Assembly: GCA_946800325.1 (NCBI GenBank) | Contig: OX326961.1 | Location: 47,765,415-47,829,414, forward strand | Direction: 5' to 3' | Origin: Luzula sylvatica | Lineage: Eukaryota; Streptophyta; Magnoliopsida; Poales; Juncaceae | DNA length: 64,000 bases | In this document: one piece after another, positions 36,931 through 47,830 of the stretch | How the letters are laid out: each line of letters starts with the position of its first letter | Position numbering within the stretch: the stretch's first letter is position 1 | Position numbers and translations under genes: made by a program | Notes under the pieces: model-generated | What the model was told of the DNA's origin: nothing | The model's input: only the letters and a program-made list of their open reading frames with translations | Database searches by the model: none

Positions 36931-37886
36931 CAAATCTTTCTTCTCAATATATGATTTAAATAACGATGCAATAACATCGTTATAGTGCAAATTACAATAA
37001 ATATTACTAAAACAAAATACAGTAACCTACTAAATAGCGCTGCTATATCGCACAATAACTGTTAACATATGTACATTATAGTCCAAGCGTTACGGACCAC
37101 TATATCGCAATTTAAAATATTGATACTAATTTGTTGCACTAGATAACTATTAATACCGAGAAATGACAATATGAAAATCAGAACATATCTTCCTAAAAAA
37201 TTTAAATTAAAAATAACATATAAAAATAAAAAAAATACATCTAAGAAATATTCATTAATGACATTATGCAAAATTAAAATTATGAGGATGTAATACATAC
37301 TTAAGTAAATTTAGTGAGGTTCATATTTATGATTTATCAATCATTATATTTGTTTTGAGATATGTGTTTTTAATGATGAATACCAACTTTGTTTCTTCTC
37401 ATGAAAAAATAAAGTAGTTTAATAATTAACAAAAAAATAAATAACACCCATCTTAAGTATCTTAGTCTTGCAATTAGTTATAGTAGTATTATTAGTTCTG
37501 TATATAAGAGAAAAGTTTTTGACGAAATCTAAATTTTACAATCCGCTAGGACCTTACTTTGCCGTATTTTTTCGGAATATTCTCAATGTCCAACCAATAT
37601 ATTCTCGATCTTAAATGAGTTGTTAAGTCATTGACTATGCTAGAAAGTGGTTAAAGAAATGATTGATCCGACGAACTACGTGAAAAATACGAGATCTAGG
37701 CAAGTCGCGCGGGCTAGAAAGTCACCGGTTACAAAAAAGCTAAAACTTTAATCCATAATTATATTGATGAAACGAGACAATCTTGATCTAATTAAATTAA
37801 GCACAAATGCAAAAATTTTAATCCATAATTAACGAAAATCCTATATTATAACTTATCTATAGCAGAATGTGATACACTATTGGATC
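36931..37886. other. AT-rich intergenic DNA
   Basis: No supported feature. Confidence 0.6.
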
Positions 37887-38610
37887 TAGGGGTGTCAATG
37901 TTCGGATACGGTTCGGTTAATGGTCATATCCTATATTGCACGGATACGGATACGGATATCGTATCAGATACGATACGGATACGGCGATACGACCATTTTC
38001 AAAAAATCACGGATATGGATACGGCTATATAATTATTATTTTAATATATTTATATTGTATATAATAAATAAATAAATAATAAAATAAATAATATTTTGAA
38101 TTTAAATATCATGACAATAAAAAAAATCAACATAACGATACAAGTATCATAAAAGTTTTCTCATTTTATTCTAGAAGTATCCTAGAACTAATTTAGAAGT
38201 ATCCTACAAGTATCTTATATAATTTATTTAAGAATATTATGGGCAAAATATATAATGGCCGAAGTATCCTAAATTGAGTATCCAGCCGTATCCCCGCCGT
38301 ATCCGAAAAAAATAAATATTAAAATAATGGGATACGTCACGTGGCGTATCCGATAAGTATCCGAGCCGTATCGTACCTGTATCCGTATCGGATATCCGTA
38401 TCCTCAGGACACTTTTGCGTTTTTGAAGTATCCGCGTAACATAGGTCATATCATATCCATATCCAATTTTTTTTTTTATATACATATCCGGATACAAAAC
38501 TATCCAGACCCGAATACGATTCATATATTAAACTGATACGCGGTTCGAATATTGTCGGATATGGATACATATACGAATCATATTCGGATATTAAAACGGA
38601 TACTATGATA
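37887..38610. mobile_element. hAT-type element (TAGGGGTGTCAATG family) holding a nested hAT, right end lost
   Basis: The left end TAGGGGTGTCAATGTTCGGA is typical of the same broad family as 5343-5953 and 11300-12024. CGGATA/TATCCG-rich sequence resumes after the nested element and fades at about 38600. No right terminal inverted repeat was found, so the boundary is approximate. Confidence 0.6.
37931..38444. mobile_element. Nested hAT-type element (CTATGTT..CGGATAC family), 514 bp, TSD GTCATATC
   Basis: The ends are CTATATTGCACGGATAC and, from the right, CTATGTTACGCGGATAC. GTCATATC flanks both sides exactly (37923-37930, 38445-38452). It aligns in opposite orientation to the outer element at 5286-6389. 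Confidence 0.9.
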
Positions 38611-38799
38611 TAATAATATATTATTATTTAAAAACTTCAAGTCTTGATTTCTTTTGTAATTTTAAAACAAATAATATAAAAAATATATTAAATTAAAAAT
38701 CAATATAAAAAAGTGAGAGGAAAAAAGAAATAGATTTGGAAAAGGAAAAACTAATAGTCTGTAGATGTGTCGTTGGAAAATGAAATTGAAGGAAATACA

Positions 38800-39257
38800 G
38801 TTTCAGGATCAACCGTAAAAGTGTACACAAGGATAAACGAATGTAAGCGTACATTCGTGGTCATATCTTTCAGTAGGAAAATCCAATTTGAATGGTTCAA
38901 ATTGGGTTAGATAGATAATAAGATTATCTACAACCTTCATGTAGAAATATATTTCATATGAACGAAGTATCAGTGTCGTTTCTATGAAATACCGAAAGGG
39001 TGCAACAGTATGACATACAGTTAGTAAAACAGTCATAACTTTTGCATACGAACTCCAATTGGGCCAGACCAAATTGGGTCGTGTAGATAATAAGATTATC
39101 TACAACTTTTGTGTTGGTTGATTTTCTGTCAGAGGAATTTACCAATTTCGTATGGACAGAATACTGGACAGATTCATGCAACTTTCTGTGATAAATAGTG
39201 TATATTGGATATACATGTCTTTTTGCCAATCCTAATCCTATGTGATATAAATAAGAT
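38800..39257. repeat. Two diverged 190-bp units; target of the LTR retrotransposon
   Basis: Each half has a CATA(T/A)CTTT word, then CCAATT, then CAAATTGGG, then GATAATAAGATTATCTACAA (at about 38913 and 39083). The segment ends in GATATAAATAAG, a TATA-like word immediately before the insertion site. After the retrotransposon the interrupted sequence resumes at 47252. Such repeats with a TATA box resemble an LTR of another retroelement, but this is not shown. Confidence 0.5.
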
Positions 39258-39262
39258 GTTTC

Positions 39263-40667
39263 TGTTGTTTAATTCTAACCTAGAGGGGGGTAAATTTGGC
39301 AATCTAACTTACACTTAGTTTAGATTTAAACATAATTTACGGTGCGGAATAAATAATAATTTAGATGATAAAGATGATACCGTACAAACACTTTGACACA
39401 AGATGTTTGTTTACGAAGTTCGGTAGGTGGTTGCTTTGTAGCTTTAACTCACACTTTACTCGCTTAATTGACCGACTCAATTATTTGCGAGTACCTACGT
39501 CTCCGGGAATGCCTTGTGCCTCTTTTTGGCTTTCGATTGACTTCCAACTCAACTCGATTACAAGGATTTGCCTAGATCGATTTACACGCTTCTATCGATC
39601 TATAGCTTAGGCTCTTTACAATTTGTTGCACTAGCCTATTACACTTTTTCACTAATCGAGCTACAACGTGATCGGTCACGTGAGTGGGATACGATTAGTG
39701 GAGAATATCGAAAGTAGATCAACGATCTAAAGAGGTTTCTCAAGCTATCAATGGATATAGATAATCACAGTTTAGGGTTTCTCTCTTTTTAGGTTTAAAT
39801 GTTTGAAAATGAAGGGTTGGGAGAGAGAGACCCATGAAGGATTCTATTTATACTATCTATAGAAATCCTTCAGAAAACTTGAAGTGCGTTCGAACGCATA
39901 AAGTCCGTTCAGAACGCACTTGTAGTTTGCACTAGCCGTTTCAAAATAACGTGCAAATACATTTTGGGTCCGTTCGAACGGACAATGTCCGTTCGTAACG
40001 GACTCAATTATACATAGCATTTTGCGTTCACAGGAACAAGAGTCCTTCAACGCACTGAAAAGTGGGTGAACGGATTCCAGGTTGTCCGTTCGAACGCACA
40101 TGTGTGTTCGTTCTAACGCACACATCCCTATGACGTTTTCCGTTCACAGGAAGGATTGTCCGTTCAACGCACTCAGAAGGTGGGTGAACGGATTCTAATT
40201 GTCCGTTCGAACGGACATGATTGTTCGTTCGAACGCACACATCCCTGTCACACGTTTGGTTCTAATCAAGCTTGAAAGTTTTGATATGTAGCAAGTCCGT
40301 TCTGAACGGACTTTGAGTTCGTTCAGAACGCACTTCCTGCTTGACTGAACTCTTTGTTATTTTGAACATGATTTTACTTGAGTTCTACTAGGTTTGTACC
40401 TAAGGTTTATTTGTGGCGTATCCCATTCACGGAAGGCTTCAACATCTTGAGTCTTGATGTATTCCAATGGCCTTCCTTGTGTTCTTCTTTTTTTGTTTAT
40501 GTTGAGACTTCATGTCCTGATTCTTGATGTAGTCCAATGAAGTCTTCCTTCACAAATCCTCCTTCATCTTCGTATCGTACCTATGTTATCCTGCACTTTT
40601 CTGGATGTATACATTAGTAATGACAGTGTTTTGAAATAATCAAACTATCAGGAAATTTGAACCAACA
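39263..40667 (-). repeat. 3' LTR of the minus-strand retrotransposon
   Basis: On the minus strand it runs TGTTGGTTCAAATTTCC to TTAAACAACA. It contains a palindrome array at 39884-40335. The short open frames inside it are noncoding LTR sequence, repeated in the other LTR. Confidence 0.93.
39884..40335. repeat. Palindrome array, TTCGAA core (3' LTR)
   Basis: Paired palindromic words with core CGTTCGAACG, arms GTCC or GTGC. Perfect examples are GTCCGTTCGAACGGAC at 39968-39983 and TGTCCGTTCGAACGGACA at 40200-40217. Others are degraded by single changes or one-base inserts in the core, for example GTCCGTTCTGAACGGAC at about 40294. Members mostly come in pairs 4-10 bases apart. Confidence 0.9.
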
Positions 40668-40680
40668 AACTCCCCCTTTT
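40668..40680 (-). promoter_or_regulatory. Polypurine tract
   Basis: On the minus strand AAAAGGGGGAGTT lies directly before the 3' LTR. It is the expected primer for plus-strand DNA synthesis. Confidence 0.9.
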
Positions 40681-41232
40681 GATTAATTTCAAAACACTGT
40701 CGGTTTGGAGAGTTTCACCATTTAGTTGAGAACTTTCCGTACGATCGTTTCTCCCCCATTTTGAAAGAGATCAAAAGGGCCAAGGAGACTTCATCAACGG
40801 AAGGCTCCCCCTAAATGCGAGCTCCCCCTCAAAGAATGAATTGATGAATGTATGAGCTCGTAAATATGATCAAATTCTTTTGTTTTGAATGACAAAAATC
40901 TTTTCACATTTGATATTTTTAAGAAAATAAAACAGTTTTTGTGTGTGCGTTCCGAACGGAAAAAGTAATGCGTTCGAACGCACTTGCATCTGGACTGATA
41001 GGTTATGTAAAAAAAATCAAAAATAGATGCAACAGTTGGAACTATGACCACAAAACAGTTTGTTCATAACACGGCATGACACAGGCCGATGCACACACAC
41101 GCATAACATTAGTTGTTCAGTACTACAAACACAACAAACTCAATTTCTCACACACATGCACGTCATATAAAAATAAACACGACAACACAACAATCAAGGG
41201 TGATCACAATTCATTTGGCTCGGGTTAGGTAT

Positions 41233-42490
41233 TTAAGACGGACTGTGGGGAGAAGGTGGAGCTTGCTCCTGAGATTCATGGTGCGTTCCGAACCGGTTCT
41301 CAAGATGAACGTAAAGATCAGCAAATTGTCGATCCACGTTCTCAAGCATCCGTGCTTCAGATACACGAAACGCATCATGCATTGCTCTTCCGTGTCGTTC
41401 CATGCGCTCATCCATTTCGTCGAGCATCTCCTTCACATAGGCAAACCTCTTATCATCCCCTTCCGTTTGGGCATTTGAGGATTCCCCCCTCCCCACATTC
41501 CTCTTTCGTTTGGGAGCCGGTTCTTCACCGATTTCATCGGTATTGGTTGGGTCGACGTTGTCCTCTTTCTCGTCCAAGGTGTTACCCTTCGTCCACCGGG
41601 TAGGATCGCGGGGAAGGTGATACGCCACCGCATCCTTTGCGGAGTCAATAATCCATCCGAGGATGCTTGGCTAATACCGATATCCAAAACGTCGGAGGTT
41701 TGCATCGGATGCGAGGTTGATTGGTGATTTCGGTCGAAAATACCAATCGCTAAGTGGTATCTCAATCCCTTGAAGTTCCAACATACGGGCAATCAAAGTT
41801 CCGTATGGTAAGGACGCGTTCTTATGACTCATTACACTTTCCATGTGGCTTGTGATGAGAAAGGGCACGTGGATGGGTAGTTGATCCTTGTACCACATGC
41901 GATGCAAAAGTATAATATCCCGATGTTCGAGATTTATCTTAAATTTTTCTGAGGGAGTGAGAATGTTATTACCGATGGCCCAGATAAACTGTTCATGGGC
42001 GGCCAAGTGAGATGCCCCTTGCCCAGGTTTGATACCAGTGATGGCAGCTTCGATTCTCGCCTTGCGAGTGTCGTAGATTTTCTCTCCGTCGTCCCTTTTC
42101 TTTGTCATGGTGAAATTCAGCGTTTGCGTAAAATAGTCGCGTGATTATATCATACGATTTGTTGTTTAGGCATGCTAAATTTGCGAATCCCCATTGACGT
42201 TCGATTTCCTCGACTTTGTCGAGGAGGTGATGTATGTTTGGCGGAAAATCGCAGTAGTAGCATGGAGCAATTGGTCTCTTGGATACCCATTCATGGAAGA
42301 GGATACCAGCCTCTGGAGTTCGAAACAGATGCTCGTTGTTTGGGTCAAAGAAATCGTATTCACTTTGAATGCGTTCTTCAAGAGTAGGCTTCTTGGCCGC
42401 TTGCTTCATTCTTTGTCGAGCGTTCGAACTCTCGCCTACTATCTTCTTCCCCATGGCCTTGGCTTTCGATCTCGAGTTTGAGGCGTCCAT
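41233..42490 (-). pseudogene. Captured ORF resembling the putative plant transposon protein domain (Transposase_32-like)
   Basis: On the minus strand an ATG at 42490 opens a frame whose N-terminal half contains a KRPIAPCYYCDFP segment. A one-base shift near 42100 moves to a frame containing YDTRKAR and, further on, ASLPYGTLIARML. A single in-frame TAG at 41671-41673 precedes a hydrophilic tail with PKRKRN, NLS-like, and a Glu/Arg-rich helix. The order of these segments recalls the plant-specific domain often called putative plant transposon protein, found in repeat-derived genes and of unknown function. It has the same orientation as gag and takes the place where pol would be. The two lesions suggest decay, or one may be a sequencing error. 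Confidence 0.6.
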
Positions 42491-42659
42491 GGCTATCGTT
42501 GAAGATTTTAGTTTTTCTGAGAGAGAGAGTTTTGGAAGAGATACAAGGAAAGAGAATGAATGGGGGCTAAGTAACTGATGAAATCGTGTACTTTCAAGTC
42601 ACGCCGTAAGGGAAAAGGAACCATCACATCCATTGAAGTCAGTCGGTTGCATGTGGATG

Positions 42660-43215
42660 AAGAGTTATTACGACGAATCCGTTCGAACGCACTTCTATGT
42701 GCGTTTGAACGCATTCATGTCTGAGAAAAGGCGCTATTTTGGGATTTTAAGTTGTATCTGGGAAGTTGTTAAGTCCGTTCGAACGGACTCCTATGTGCGT
42801 TCGGACGCACACACAACTGAGAAGAGGCGCCAGAATATGGAACGGCGCGAGTGTAAGGATTTGAAGTAGGTTCGTTGAATGAGGCATGTGCGTTCGAACG
42901 CAGTAGTTGTTCGTTCGAACGCACTTAACACTGTTGACACTAAGAGTCGGCGCCAAAGTATGATCCGGCGCCATAATCCTATAATTCATTTTTCCGTTCG
43001 GAACGCATTCAGTTGTACGTTCGAACGCACTTGATCCTGGTAGGAAAATTGGATGGTGCCATAATTTAACTGTGACTTTGGATCTTATAGTCCAGTTGTC
43101 CGTTTCGAACGCATTTTAGTCCGTTCGACCGGACTTGAGACTGTTAAGAGGGTATTTGGTGACTTCATTTGTCCGTTCCGAACGCACATGTTTTTCGTTC
43201 GAACGGACTGGTTCC
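42660..43215. repeat. Internal palindrome array, TTCGAA core, in about 100-bp units
   Basis: Six pairs of the LTR palindrome recur at roughly 100-bp spacing, starting near 42676, 42773, 42887, 42992, 43097 and 43171. AGTCCGTTCGAACGGACT at 42772-42789 is a perfect 18-bp palindrome. Several spacers between pairs also carry GGCGCC-type words. A single further pair lies at about 40942-40985. Confidence 0.88.
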
Positions 43216-43417
43216 TGAGATGTGATCACTGTACTGAATTCGTGATTTATTTACCGAGACAAGTGTTCTAATGTAATCCTCTATTAACACTTGTGAGGTA
43301 GCTACATGAGACTCGACCAATTTGGCTAGTATTTAATTTAGCTCATTTCATATACTCTCCTTACATATTTGGCTTAAGGTGTGGGATACTAAGGAGTATA
43401 GTGTTTCAAGTTAGGGC

Positions 43418-44131
43418 TTAAGCCCTAGGAGGTCCTATACCGAAAGACGTAGAGGGACCCATCGAGTGACGATCTTTACGCATCCATATTGCGTTTGACG
43501 TTAATTTTGGATTGCGAAGATCACAACTTGTTGAGACATGACCAATTTTGCAACAATAGTTACACAATGGTACGGTGGGCTTATTTGTGGGTGTGGTACT
43601 CTTCACAAAATAGTCCGAGAGTTGATTCGGATTACTTCTATTAGAAGTTATCGATTTTGGCATTTGATAAAGGTTATTTGATTTAAATTTATTTTGCTTA
43701 AAATTATTTTGTTTAAATTGTTTACGTGTGTTGGTGAAATGTTTGGGAGGCCCTTGTTGATATGACGCTTCGGTGTAGTTTGTCACTTCATAGAAATACC
43801 CATTTGGTCCTCTTTTGAACAAACAATCGGTTCTTCCCAAATTAGTATGTCTAGGTTGTGAATTTTGTGTAAAATGATTTTTCCTATAATTATTATTGAC
43901 ACGTTTAGGTTGTTCATTTTTAGCATATTTACCTTTGTTGTAGTCATGGTACATGAAAGCATTTACATGACTACTTACTTTATTGTTTTCCCATTTAGAT
44001 TTTTGATTTTGAGATATTGAAAAATCGGGTTTATTACCGTTATTTTTCTTATACCCTAAACCGGATTTGTCATTTGGCTTTTGTCCTATCAATGACGATC
44101 TTAAAACATTATCCAATGAAGGAGGACTCAA
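43418..44131 (-). pseudogene. C-terminal part of retrotransposon gag with second CCHC zinc knuckle
   Basis: Open minus-strand frame of 237 codons without its own ATG. It is basic, Asn/Lys/Gln-rich, with a CCHC zinc knuckle at residues 190-203 (C-x2-C-x4-H-x4-C), and ends at a stop about 34 residues later. The homologous frame in the plus-strand element at 60905-61360 and 63777 onward shows it belongs to one long gag. Here it is separated from the N-terminal part by stops and a frame change at about 44130-44256. Confidence 0.8.
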
Positions 44132-44255
44132 TGCAATATTTGCACAAGCCTTCTTCAGGGATTCATTTTCAACTTTAAGAATTTAAATTTCGACTTTTAG
44201 ATGAGAAATCTCACCTTTTATGGTTTGACACTCACACTTTGAAAAACCTTTAAAT

Positions 44256-45773
44256 TTAATTTATTTGAGTTTTATATGCCAAAATGGATAGCTCAAGAGA
44301 GGCTACCTTATCCTCGAGAGCTTGTGTTGGGCTCTCAAGTTTACCCTCATTTAGTTGAGAGTTCCCTTCATCTCTAAGAAACTCGTCACAAGATTTGAGT
44401 TCTAGTTCGAATGCGGGAGAAAATTTAGATTTATGTATTGATTCTATGTCAAGCAGAGAGTATGTACGTACCTCATGACATTGGTCATGTGTTGAGCTGG
44501 TATTGGGAGTGGATGGTTCCGAGTCCACAACCATGGGCGTGTGATGTGTAGTAGTTAGACCTCGTTCAATACGAAGAGATTTGATGGCCGCTTCCACTGC
44601 GCTCATTAGTGGAGGATCTATCCTTACCATAAGTGCAAGGTTTGCGGTGTGTCGACTTGACGGACCATCCGGGTCGGATGATGAGCTTGATCCGTCCGTT
44701 TCTCCCCACCTACAATCGACGTTAGCTTTATAAGCCTTTTTCTTATTGATTTCTTTACCTTTGTAGTTTTGACGATTTTCTCGTCCCTTGTCCTCGTATC
44801 TTCTTTCGTATCGGGGCTCTCGCCTTTCCCGATCCTTGTGGTCCTCATCCCTTTTGATCCACCTCGAATTTTCCGGATGGAGAGTCCAACATGACTCCAT
44901 CATGTGTCCAATTTTCTTGCACCAAAAGCAATGGAGCTTTAGCCCCTTTTGTTTCCGATTCTCGTTGAATCGCTTCTCGTCCCTTTGCCACTCTAGGAGT
45001 CGCAACGTGAGATCATCCATTTCATTGTCGTCATTGCTTGCATTCACGGCGGGCAAAGCTACGGTTTTGGAGTGAGGAGAGGGTATGTAGATTCCTTGTT
45101 CTTCATCGAGTTGCTTGAGTCGAATCTCGAAGTTCCGGAATTGACTTACCAATTCTTCGGGAGTGAGATCTTGTGATGCGACCGCCGTACCTAAAGCTAC
45201 ACGTAAAGATTCCCAACTCCGGGGCATAGCTTGAAGTAATCTAGCAATAATTCTATCATTGGTAAGAGGTGCATGTTGGGTGGCATATCGGGTTTTTAAT
45301 ACATTAATTTTTGCCCAGATTTTATCAACGGACTCTCCCTCAATCATTCGAAGATTGTTGAATTCTTGTTCAAGTCCGATGATATTAGTTCTTCTCATTT
45401 GAGATGTACCCTCGTATCTCTCATTGAGCATACGCCACATTTCATATGAGTTTTCACAATGATCAACTAGCGATCCGATAGAACTAATTACGTTGTTCAG
45501 TATTAAGTTTTGAGCGTAAATGTCATTAGTTCTATCTTCCCTAGTTTGATCAGGGTAGGTTACATTTCCGTCCGTGTCAACCTCTTGGGCCAAGACAAAG
45601 CCTCGTAACACTACCTTGTCAAATCTTTGGAGAGCGAATGTATTTAGCATGCATTTCTTCCAAGAACTCCAATTGGTTCCATCTAATTCACGTGAGTTTG
45701 ATATATTTGATTTGGGTACGGTATTTATCGGATTTATCGATGAGTTTTGTACAATAGGATTAATTTCGGCCAT
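44256..45773 (-). CDS. gag: Copia-type retrotransposon gag (UBN2-like), 505 aa
   Basis: The ATG lies 54 bases after the primer binding site. Residues about 29-40 (ELDGTNWSSWKK) and the following region to about 225 match the gag polypeptide fold common to plant Copia elements. A CCHC zinc knuckle is at residues 282-295 (Cys282, Cys285, His290, Cys295), then a strongly charged linker and a Ser/Asp-rich C-terminus. Gag packages element RNA in virus-like particles and can act in trans on nonautonomous relatives. It is uninterrupted for 505 codons, which suggests recent function. It stops where the sister element's gag continues, so the C-terminal part is cut off. Confidence 0.9.
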   Translation of the reverse strand: MAEINPIVQNSSINPINTVPKSNISNSRELDGTNWSSWKKCMLNTFALQRFDKVVLRGFVLAQEVDTDGNVTYPDQTREDRTNDIYAQNLILNNVISSIGSLVDHCENSYEMWRMLNERYEGTSQMRRTNIIGLEQEFNNLRMIEGESVDKIWAKINVLKTRYATQHAPLTNDRIIARLLQAMPRSWESLRVALGTAVASQDLTPEELVSQFRNFEIRLKQLDEEQGIYIPSPHSKTVALPAVNASNDDNEMDDLTLRLLEWQRDEKRFNENRKQKGLKLHCFWCKKIGHMMESCWTLHPENSRWIKRDEDHKDRERREPRYERRYEDKGRENRQNYKGKEINKKKAYKANVDCRWGETDGSSSSSDPDGPSSRHTANLALMVRIDPPLMSAVEAAIKSLRIERGLTTTHHTPMVVDSEPSTPNTSSTHDQCHEVRTYSLLDIESIHKSKFSPAFELELKSCDEFLRDEGNSQLNEGKLESPTQALEDKVASLELSILAYKTQIN

Positions 45774-45826
45774 TTGATCGTTAAGTACAACTTATCCCTA
45801 CTACTCAAAGAGATGGTTAGTACCTT

Positions 45827-45838
45827 GCCCTGATACCA
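45827..45838 (-). promoter_or_regulatory. Primer binding site, initiator-Met tRNA type
   Basis: TGGTATCAGGGC on the minus strand, two bases inside the 5' LTR. It matches the usual plant Copia TGGTATCAGAGC with one change. Confidence 0.92.
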
Positions 45839-45840
45839 AT

Positions 45841-47246
45841 TGTTGGTTAATTCTAACCTAGAGGGGGGTAAATTTGGCAATCTAACTTACACTTAGTTTA
45901 GATTTAAACATAATTTACGGTGCGGAATAAATAATAATTTAGATGATAAAGATGATACCGTACAAACACTTTGACACAAGATGTTTGTTTACGAAGTTCG
46001 GTAGGTGGTTGCTTTGTAGCTTTAACTCACACTTTACTCGCTTAATTGACCGACTCAATTATTTGCGAGTACCTACGTCTCCGGGAATGCCTTGTGCCTC
46101 TTTTTGGCTTTCGATTGACTTCCAACTCAACTCGATTACAAGGATTTGCCTAGATCGATTTACACGCTTCTATCGATCTATAGCTTAGGCTCTTTACAAT
46201 TTGTTGCACTAGCCTATTACACTTTTTCACTAATCGAGCTACAACGTGATCGGTCACGTGAGTGGGATACGATTAGTGGAGAATATCGAAAGTAGATCAA
46301 CGATCTAAAGAGGTTTCTCAAGCTATCAATGGATATAGATAATCACAGCTTAGGGTTTCTCTCTTTTTAGGTTTAAATGTTTGAAAATGAAGGGTTGGGA
46401 GAGAGAGACCCATGAAGGATTCTATTTATACTCTCTATAGAAATCCTTCAGAAAACTTGAAGTGCGTTCGAACGCATAAAGTCCGTTCAGAACGCACTTG
46501 TAGTTTGCACTAGCCGTTTCAAAATAACGTGCAAGTACATTTTGGGTCCGTTCGAACGGACAATGTCCGTTCGTAACGGACTCAATTATACATAGCATTT
46601 TGCGTTCACAGGAACAAGAGTCCGTTCAACGCACTGAAAAGTGGGTGAACGGATTCCAGGTTGTCCGTTCGAACGCACATGTGGGTTCGTTCTAACGCAC
46701 ACATCCCTGTGACGTTTTCCGTTCACAGGAAGGATTGTCCGTTCAACGCACTCAGAAGGTGGGTGAACGGATTCTAATTGTCCGTTCGAACGGACATGAT
46801 TGTTCGTTCGAACGCACACATCCCTGTGACACGTTTGGTTCTAATCAAGCTTTAAAGTTTTGATATGTAGCAAGTCCGTTCTGAACGGACTTTGAGTTCG
46901 TTCAGAACGCACTTCCTGCTTGACTGAACTCTTTGTTATTTTGAACATGATTTTAATTGAGTTCTACTAGGTTTGTACCTAAGGTTTATTTGTGGCGTAT
47001 CCCACTCACGGAAGGCTTCAACATCTTGAGTCTTGATGTATTCCAATGGCCTTCCTTGTGTTCTTCTTTTTTTGTTTATGTTGAGACTTCATGTCCTGAT
47101 TCTTGATGTAGTCCAATGAAGTCTTCCTTCACAAATCCTCCTTCATCTTCGTATCGTACCTATGTTATCCTGCACTTTTCTGGATGTATACATTAGTAAT
47201 GACAGTGTTTTGAAATAATCAAACTATCAGGAAATTTGAACCAACA
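45841..47246 (-). repeat. 5' LTR of the minus-strand retrotransposon
   Basis: Near-identical to 39263-40667, in the same orientation. Its palindrome array is at about 46462-46915, with perfect members at 46546-46561 and 46779-46796. The outer inverted repeat is TGTTGGTT..AACCAACA. Confidence 0.93.
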
Positions 47247-47251
47247 GTTTC

Positions 47252-47830
47252 TCTCTCTCTCTCTGGTCAATCCAGATGTGAATTCATTCAGAATATTCAG
47301 AATATTCCAGAAATATTGAGAGACATCTTTCTATTGAGTGAAATGGTGTAAAGAGAGAGAACCGAGAAAAATAGTTTTTTCGGAGAAGAGAATCAATCGA
47401 TCGAGCAAGTTCGCCGGTGCTTCGTCTAGGCAGTTGCACCCGCGACCGACGTCTTACGAGTCAAGGTGGATACACGTAGAGGAGCAACATCTGGGGCTCT
47501 TTCGGTTGTGATCGATTCGGAGGAACGAAATCTGCCGGAGACGAAAACGAACGAATCGAGTAACGGGCTGTGGAAAGCATGCGGGCATGGAACGCACGAA
47601 GACAACCCGAGACGTGTCAAGACGGTGGGAGACGTGCGGTATGGGACGTACGGGCTAGTCACCAACGTGACACCGAAGGAAGAGAAGGATGCGAGCGATC
47701 AACCCGTCGTGCGTGATCAATTTCATGCTGGTAATCGTCTATCCTACTTTGCATCGTACCCTCGAAGTCATGGCGAATTTGGAGAGAGATCAAAAGGCTC
47801 TCTTCCAAATAATAATTGTAATTAGTAAAA
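47252..47830. other. Right half of the sequence split by the retrotransposon
   Basis: Continues the interrupted target with TCTCTCTCTCTGGTC and a moderately GC-rich stretch at 47400-47800. A plus-strand frame of 119 codons (47466-47825) and an opposing one of 79 codons show no family resemblance. It may be the leader and interior of an older retroelement. Confidence 0.4.

Larger units (their letters stand above)
39263..47246 (-). mobile_element. Complete LTR retrotransposon, Copia-type gag, no pol (TR-GAG-like), 7984 bp
   Basis: Two LTRs of 1405 and 1406 bp bound a 5.17-kb interior. The 5-bp duplication GTTTC flanks it exactly (39258-39262, 47247-47251). A primer binding site matching initiator-Met tRNA and a polypurine tract are in the right places for a minus-strand element. 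From the 5' end the interior encodes gag, then a palindrome-rich spacer, then a second ORF of the putative plant transposon protein type. No protease, integrase, reverse transcriptase or RNase H can be seen in any frame, so the element needs an autonomous relative. The LTRs differ at roughly eleven positions by eye, so the insertion is young. Confidence 0.93.

Noticed and set aside
39365..39610. Open frame of 81 codons found identically at 45943-46188
   Set aside because: Both copies lie inside the two LTRs; the duplication is the LTR pair, not a gene family.
39884..40335. Regularly spaced repeats that might suggest a CRISPR-like array
   Set aside because: The repeats are short palindromes in pairs with variable spacing inside a eukaryotic LTR; no spacers of uniform length and no cas genes.
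41113..42578. Several plus-strand frames of 70-121 codons
   Set aside because: Antisense shadows of the captured ORF, whose minus-strand frames contain recognisable segments.
47466..47825. Plus-strand frame of 119 codons in GC-richer DNA
   Set aside because: No recognisable domain, an opposing frame is also open, and it sits in a sequence that is probably an older retroelement.
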